Origin: an uncultured Alistipes sp.
GTDB lineage: Bacteria > Bacteroidota > Bacteroidia > Bacteroidales > Rikenellaceae
NCBI GenBank assembly: GCA_910584485.1
Contig: CAJUAV010000001.1
Coordinates: 496,001-560,000 of the forward strand
Reading direction: 5' to 3'
DNA: 64,000 bases
A program made the translations under genes and the position numbers. Below are positions 58,870 through 64,000 of the stretch, in pieces. Under the pieces are notes generated by a model. The model ran no database searches. It was not told the DNA's origin and was given only the letters and a program-made list of their open reading frames with translations. Each line of letters starts with the position of its first letter. Positions within the stretch are counted from its first letter, which is position 1.

Positions 58870-61800
58870 TCAGACGACCCGTTCGATGCGGCCGAGGCGG
58901 ACGTACCACAGATAGCCCGAGACCCGCCCGTACCCCATTTCGCCCAGCAGGCGGGCATACTCCCCGATCTGACGACGGTAGCGGGCGGCATCGCGCTCGC
59001 CGAATTTGTAGTCGACCACCACCGCCTCGCCGTCGCGCAGCATGACGCGGTCGGGGCGGCGCGTGGAAGAGGAGCCCGGGAGGATGATTTCGGACTCGGT
59101 GCGCACCTGCCGCCACGAGCCGTCGAACCACCCCGCGACGATCGGATCGGCGAGGGCTTCGCGGATGCGGCGGCGCAGCTCGGCCGCCTCGTCGTCGCCG
59201 AGCAGGCCGTCGCCGACCATGCAGTCGACCGCCTCGTCGATTTCGGCTTCGTTCGAGGCCTCGGCGAAGGCGCGGTGCATCAGGATGCCGAAGTTGCGCG
59301 GCGAGAGCTCGGCACTCTCCTCCTCCTCGAAATAGCGCTGCGACGGCAGGCGCAGCCGCAGGTCGGCTTCGGCCGTGGGATACTCGGTCAGCAGCACCGT
59401 CTCGGGGGCGTCCGACGCTCCGTCGGCAGGCTCGGGACCGCAGCAGCTGCCGAACTGGAACCGTTCGCCCCGCTCGGTGCGTTCGTAGCGCCCCGCAAGC
59501 TCCCCGAGCGGGCAGCTCTCGCCCTCGGGGCAGAGCACCTCGCGCAGCAACGCCCCGACATGCCCCGTGCCGCGCGCGGGCAGGAAGACGTGCAGCTCCT
59601 CGGCGGCACGCGTCAGCGCCACGTAGAGCAGGTTGATGTTGTCGATGTGCGAGTAGACCAGTTCGCGGTAGTAGGCGGCCGAAAAATCCGACTCGGCCAT
59701 CTGCTGTTTGAAGCGCAGCGGGAAGCGTCCCACGGCGGCTGCCTCGCCCTCCGAAGCCTCGGCCCAGACGATGTTGTTCACCGCACCGCTCGACTTGGGA
59801 TCGAGCGCCCACGCACAGTAAGGAATCATCACGACGGGTTTTTCGAGCCCCTTCGCCTTGTGGACGGTGGTGATTTCGATCGTCGTGGCGCTTTGCTCGA
59901 CCGAGAGCGACCGCGCGGAACCCTGCTCGTCCCAACGGGCGAGGAAGAGGGGAATATCGGCGATGCGCGTCGTGCTGAAGGCGATGATCTGCTCGTGCAG
60001 CGCCTGCAGGTAGGCCGTCTCCGCGGGGCGGTTTTGCAGCCCGTAGCGCAGCACGATGCGCTCGAACGCCTCCTCGGGCGAGAGCAGGCGCAGCGAGCGG
60101 AAGAAACGACGCTCCTCGTCGTCGGACGGGGCGTCGAACGGGCGGCCGAGATAACGGTTGCAGAGGGCGCGGTGCAGCGAATCATCGGGGTTGAGCGCCA
60201 GCCGCATCACGGCCGTGACGAAGGTGCTCACGGGGGCCGAGCCGATCACGAGCGCCTCCTGCGTCATGACGTCGAAGCGGTAACGCGGGTCGGTGTTGCG
60301 GCTCTTGAAATCGAGCAGCTCGGCGGCGATGCGCGCGCCGTCGGTGGCCGAGCGGACCAGAATCATGATCTGCGAAGGGCTGAAGCCGCGGTCGAGCGCC
60401 TCGCAGATGCGCTCCACGAGGGGCGGCGCCTCGTCGAAGCGCTCCACCGAAACGTATCCTTCGTGCTGCGCCCGACGGCGGGGCCGCTGCGCCGCATCGC
60501 AGTAGGCGTCCGCGAGCAGGTCGTGCAGCGCATCGCGCGTGGGCCCGTCGAGACGGCCCGCCGCAACGGCCGCATCGAGTTCGCGGTTCAGGCGGCAGTT
60601 GTCCGCCTCGGCGATGCGGCCGATCGCCGCGTTGTTGAAGCGGACGATCACGGGCAGCGAACGCCAGTTCTCCTCGAGGTTCCGCACCTCGACGTGGTCG
60701 GCGCCGAGCGCCGCGGCGGCACCGCTGCGCAGGATGCGCCAGTCGCTGCCGCGCCAGCGGTAGATCGACTGTTTGATGTCGCCCACGAGCAGCACCGTCT
60801 CCTTGTCCGACTGCGCCAGCGCGTTTTGCAGCAGGGGCAGAAAATTCTCCCACTCCTTGACCGAGGTGTCCTGAAACTCGTCGATCATGAAGCGGTCGAA
60901 GCGGTTGCCCACCTTCTCGTAGATGAAGGGGGCGTCGTTGCGGCCGACGAACTCGGCCAGCAGGTATTTCGTCTCCGACAGGAGCATCAGCTGCTGTTCG
61001 TCGCAGAGCTCCTGCACGCGGGCGTAGAGATCGCCCAGCAGGGCGAAGCTGCGGTAGGTCTCGCGCAGCAGCGTAGAGGTATTGCGCAGCGGTTGCAGGC
61101 GGTCGTACGCCTCGCGCAGCGTGCAGAGCAGCGGTTGCAGCACAGGACGCAGCCGCTGCGACAGGGTGTCGGGTTTGCCCCACGCCTCGTCCTTCGCGCA
61201 GGCCGTGGCGACACGGCCGCCATAAGGGCCGCACGTGCCTGCGGCCAACGCGTAGAACCAGCTGACGAAGCCCCGCTCCTTATAGGGGAAATCGTCCGCC
61301 GATCCCCCTGCGTCGGCGATGCGGCGGACAGCCTCCGAAGCCGTGTTCCGCAGCGCCTCTTCGGCCGCGGCGCAGCGCTCCGTCATGCGGCGGACGATTG
61401 CGGCGAGCTCCTCGCGCGAACGCGCCGAGGCGAGGGCATCCTTGTTCTTCTCCTTGAACAACTCGCCGCCGAGCGAAAGAATCCCCTCGCGCACGTCCCA
61501 GCGGCGCCCCTCCTCGATGCGCTCCTCGACGAAGCGGGTGAGCCAGGCGAGCAGCGCGCGGTCGGTCGTGATACGCTCGATGAGCGTGTCGGCGCTCTTG
61601 GCGAGGATCGAGGCGGTCTCGATCTCGATGTTGTAGTTCAGGTCGAGGTTCAGCTCCTTCAGAAAGGCGCGCAGGATGCGTTGGAAGAAGGTGTCGATCG
61701 TCAGCACCGTGAAGCGCGAATAGTCGTGCAGGATGCGGGCGCGCGCCTCGGCGGCGCGGCGGCGCACGGCCTCCTCCGAGAGGCGGAGTTCGCCGCAGAG

Positions 61801-62013
61801 ACGTTCGAGGTAGCCGCTCTTTTCGCCCGCGGCGAGGCGGTGGATCTCCTTCAGGATGCGGCTCTTCATCTCCTCGGTGGCCTTGTTCGTGAAGGTCACG
61901 GCGAGGATGTGACGGTAGACGGCGGGCTGTTCGACCACGTCGCGGACGTATTTGTAGGCCAGCTGATAGGTCTTGCCCGATCCGGCGCTCGCATTCAGGA
62001 TTTTCGCTCTCAT
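58870..62013 (-). CDS. UvrD-type helicase-nuclease, AddA-like recombination subunit
   Basis: 1047 residues. Walker A in ILNASAGSGKTYQL (residues 5-18), motif Ia VTFTNKATEEMKSRI, motif II MIDEFQDTS (near 377), motif III GDIKQSIYRWRG, motif V ITTVHKAKGLEKPVV and motif VI YVALTRA mark a UvrD/RecB-type superfamily 1 helicase. A C-terminal RecB-like nuclease shows GILMHRAFAEA and RPDRVMLRDGEAVVVDYKFG (Asp and D-x-K, near 985-1000). It works with the AddB-like product of the divergent gene to resect double-strand breaks. The start at 62013 (MRAKILNASAG) matches the family. Confidence 0.92.
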   Translation of the reverse strand: MRAKILNASAGSGKTYQLAYKYVRDVVEQPAVYRHILAVTFTNKATEEMKSRILKEIHRLAAGEKSGYLERLCGELRLSEEAVRRRAAEARARILHDYSRFTVLTIDTFFQRILRAFLKELNLDLNYNIEIETASILAKSADTLIERITTDRALLAWLTRFVEERIEEGRRWDVREGILSLGGELFKEKNKDALASARSREELAAIVRRMTERCAAAEEALRNTASEAVRRIADAGGSADDFPYKERGFVSWFYALAAGTCGPYGGRVATACAKDEAWGKPDTLSQRLRPVLQPLLCTLREAYDRLQPLRNTSTLLRETYRSFALLGDLYARVQELCDEQQLMLLSETKYLLAEFVGRNDAPFIYEKVGNRFDRFMIDEFQDTSVKEWENFLPLLQNALAQSDKETVLLVGDIKQSIYRWRGSDWRILRSGAAAALGADHVEVRNLEENWRSLPVIVRFNNAAIGRIAEADNCRLNRELDAAVAAGRLDGPTRDALHDLLADAYCDAAQRPRRRAQHEGYVSVERFDEAPPLVERICEALDRGFSPSQIMILVRSATDGARIAAELLDFKSRNTDPRYRFDVMTQEALVIGSAPVSTFVTAVMRLALNPDDSLHRALCNRYLGRPFDAPSDDEERRFFRSLRLLSPEEAFERIVLRYGLQNRPAETAYLQALHEQIIAFSTTRIADIPLFLARWDEQGSARSLSVEQSATTIEITTVHKAKGLEKPVVMIPYCAWALDPKSSGAVNNIVWAEASEGEAAAVGRFPLRFKQQMAESDFSAAYYRELVYSHIDNINLLYVALTRAAEELHVFLPARGTGHVGALLREVLCPEGESCPLGELAGRYERTERGERFQFGSCCGPEPADGASDAPETVLLTEYPTAEADLRLRLPSQRYFEEEESAELSPRNFGILMHRAFAEASNEAEIDEAVDCMVGDGLLGDDEAAELRRRIREALADPIVAGWFDGSWRQVRTESEIILPGSSSTRRPDRVMLRDGEAVVVDYKFGERDAARYRRQIGEYARLLGEMGYGRVSGYLWYVRLGRIERVV

Positions 62014-62117
62014 GTCGTAAATGTACGAACAAAATCGCGATCGGCCCCCCTCGGTCGGGAGTTTTTTTGTAAATTAGCCTCCGCAACGGGGCTCTTTTCC
62101 CCCGCTGCCGTCTGCCG

Positions 62118-64000
62118 ATGAAAACCTTCCTCGAAGAGGTGGCCGCCGACCTCTATGCCCGCTACGGCGAAGCACTCTCGGAACGGGCGATGCTCTTTCC
62201 CTCGCGACGCGCCCGCCTCTTCTTCGTCGACGCCCTCGCGCGCATCGTCCGCCGGCCGATGTGGCAGCCGCAATGGACGACCATCGACGAGCTGATGAGC
62301 GAAATCGCGGGGCTCCATACGGGCGACCGGCTGCGCCTCGTCACGGAGCTCTACAAGGTTTACTCCGCCTACCACGACGAACCGTTCGACAAGTTCTATT
62401 TCTGGGGCGACATGCTCCTGGCCGACTTCGACACGATCGACAAATACCGCATCGATGCCGCGCAGCTCTTCCGCAACATCGAAGAGATCAAGGAGATCGA
62501 AGCCGACATCTCCTACCTGACGCCGCGGCAGCTGCAAATCCTCAAATTCTGGTCGTCGCTCGGCCCCGAGGCGGATCTGACGGCCGAGAAGCGCCGTTTC
62601 CTGGCCGTGTGGCGGACGCTGGGCCCCGTCTACGAGGCCTATCGGAAACGGTTGCGGGAGCTCGGCATCGCCTACGGCGGCATGGTGCAGCGCGCCGCCG
62701 CCGAGCGGATCGCGGCGGGCGATTGCACGCTCGACCCCTCGCGCCGCTTCGTCGTGGCGGGCTTCAACGCCCTATCGACCTGCGAGCAGGAGCTTTTCCG
62801 CTTCCTCCAGCGAACTGCCGAGACCGATTTCTATTGGGACTACGACGACTATTACCGCGACCGCCCCGAGCAGGAGGCGGGGATGTTCGTGCGGTCGAAC
62901 CTCGCCGCCTTTCCCCCCGCAGGGCCTGTCTCGCACGACCGGATGACGACGCAGCCCAAGGAGCTCGTGACCGTCGCCGCCGCCTCGAACGCCCTGCAAT
63001 GCAAATACGTCGCCTCGATCCTGCGCGAGCTGGCGGCACGGCAGGGAGGCCGGCTCGGCAAGGAGACGGCCGTCGTGCTGACGGACGAAAACCTGCTCAT
63101 GCCGCTTCTCTACGCCCTGCCGCCCGAGGCGGGAAAGGTGAACGTCACGATGGGCTATCCGCTGCGGCAGACCCCCGCCTACACCTTCGTCGAGCGCCTC
63201 ATCGAGTTGCAGGCCCGCGGGCGGCGCGGCGCGGGCGGCTGCCTCTTCTATCACGTCGACGTGACGGGGCTGCTGGCGCACCCCTACGTCGCCGAGTGCG
63301 ACGAGGAGACGATCCTCGAGTTGCAGGAGACGATCCTGCGCGAGCGCCGCATCACGGTCGAGGCCTCGTGGCTCGGACGGCTGCCGCTGCTCGCGGCGCT
63401 CTTCCGCCCCGTCGCCTCCTGGCGCGAACTGACCGACTGGCTCTCGGAGGTGATCGCTCTCGTGGCGCGACAGCCCGCACGGGGCGAGGAGAGCGCCCGC
63501 CGACTGGAGTTTCTGGCCGCGACCGCGGAGGAGATCCGCAAGCTGCGCAACTCGCTCGAAAGCTGCGACATCGAACCGACGACCGAGGTGTGCGCCTCGC
63601 TGCTGCGGCGCCACCTCCAGACGGTCCGCATCCCCTTCGAGGGCGAACCGCTCGAGGGCATCCAGGTGATGGGTATTCTGGAGACGCGCAACCTCGATTT
63701 CCGCAACGTGGTGATTCTCTCGATGACCGACGCCAACTTCCCGGGCAACCGCATGACGCAGGCATCGTTCATCCCCTACAACTTGCGGGCCGCCTTCGAG
63801 CTGCCCACGCCCGAGCACCACGAGGGGGTCTACGCCTACTATTTCTACCGCCTCATCCAGCGCGCCGAGCAGGTGCGGATGCTCTACTGCGCCCGTGCCG
63901 ACGAGAAATCGACGGGCGAACCGAGCCGCTACATCCGCCAGTTAGACTACGAAAGCGGCCTGCGGATGCGGCGCGTCGAGGTGGGCGTGGATGTCAACCT
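62118..64000 (+). CDS. AddB-like PD-(D/E)XK nuclease family protein (3' end beyond window)
   Basis: At least 627 residues, open to the window edge. MKTFLEEVAADLYARYGEAL then MLFPSRRARLFFVDAL is the conserved start of the Bacteroidetes AddB-like nuclease subunit. Later segments FFRLLQ-type FRFLQRTAETDFYWDYDD, VNVTMGYPLRQTPAYTFVERL and IQVMGILETRNLDFRNVVIL, MTDANFPGNRMTQASFIPYNL and FYRLIQRAEQVRMLY match the inactive-helicase-like part of AddB. The nuclease motif and the Fe-S cysteines would be downstream. It is divergent from the AddA gene with 104 bases between ATGs. I read this frame directly from the sequence. Confidence 0.9.
   Translation, partial: MKTFLEEVAADLYARYGEALSERAMLFPSRRARLFFVDALARIVRRPMWQPQWTTIDELMSEIAGLHTGDRLRLVTELYKVYSAYHDEPFDKFYFWGDMLLADFDTIDKYRIDAAQLFRNIEEIKEIEADISYLTPRQLQILKFWSSLGPEADLTAEKRRFLAVWRTLGPVYEAYRKRLRELGIAYGGMVQRAAAERIAAGDCTLDPSRRFVVAGFNALSTCEQELFRFLQRTAETDFYWDYDDYYRDRPEQEAGMFVRSNLAAFPPAGPVSHDRMTTQPKELVTVAAASNALQCKYVASILRELAARQGGRLGKETAVVLTDENLLMPLLYALPPEAGKVNVTMGYPLRQTPAYTFVERLIELQARGRRGAGGCLFYHVDVTGLLAHPYVAECDEETILELQETILRERRITVEASWLGRLPLLAALFRPVASWRELTDWLSEVIALVARQPARGEESARRLEFLAATAEEIRKLRNSLESCDIEPTTEVCASLLRRHLQTVRIPFEGEPLEGIQVMGILETRNLDFRNVVILSMTDANFPGNRMTQASFIPYNLRAAFELPTPEHHEGVYAYYFYRLIQRAEQVRMLYCARADEKSTGEPSRYIRQLDYESGLRMRRVEVGVDVN

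Noticed and set aside
58142..59045. Open frames across the 169-bp array
   Set aside because: Residue repeats simply follow the 169-base unit; the frames shift between copies because 169 is not a multiple of three.

Overview
The window is visibly GC-rich, and its promoters are of the Bacteroidetes type: a TAnnTTTG box at about -7, often with TTG about 20 bases further upstream. It also carries fimbrillin-type fimbrial genes, a TonB-dependent receptor with a carboxypeptidase-like N-terminal domain, a radical SAM/lipoprotein pair and DUF4251 proteins. Together these point to a gut Bacteroidales, most likely Alistipes or another Rikenellaceae. The genus is an inference from gene content and base composition. 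I saw no phage, insertion sequence, CRISPR array or rRNA.

Layout. 1-7057: translation and transcription core (end of tyrS, folB, a sodium symporter, then rimP-nusA-infB). 7592-17552: CoA-transferase, thioredoxin-like lipoprotein, two small unknown proteins, K+/H+ antiporter, mutY, HD protein, ABC exporter and rnhA. 18046-24942: valS, lon, kdsB and an unknown membrane protein. 25228-32104: a four-gene fimbrial locus (OmpA/DUF3575 protein, DUF5119 lipoprotein, fimbrillin, 1041-residue fimbrillin-like protein) with a terminator inside it. 32079-34862: YeiH-type transporter, then a permease with a fused metal-binding domain and a NifX-like protein. 35408-46203: cupin, two DUF4251 proteins, ispF, pheT, a Ser-rich small protein next to manganese catalase, a PepSY-like protein and uvrA. 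46357-52400: CvfB-type RNA-binding protein, methyltransferase, tRNA-Pro(CGG), the lipoprotein/radical SAM pair and a secreted beta-helix protein. 52447-58085: a TonB receptor/surface lipoprotein operon behind an attenuator-like leader. 58870-64000: divergent AddA- and AddB-type recombination nuclease genes; the second runs off the window.

The gaps between genes are not empty. Four long gaps (7058-7591, 17553-18045, 41763-42825, 58086-58869) are filled with dispersed repeats. Three of these gaps contain short hairpins whose arms differ between copies yet still pair, and two contain tandem arrays with exact periods (94 bp and 169 bp). These repeats create many spurious reading frames, which I left out.

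The observations I rate most worth checking are: the REP-like hairpin family; the leader peptide with a G9 tract in front of the TonB receptor; a terminator lying inside the 3' end of the YeiH-type gene; the internal terminator of the fimbrial operon; the radical SAM/lipoprotein pair; a candidate 70-75 nt small RNA at 35285-35359; and a very recent 567-bp duplication inside the surface lipoprotein gene.
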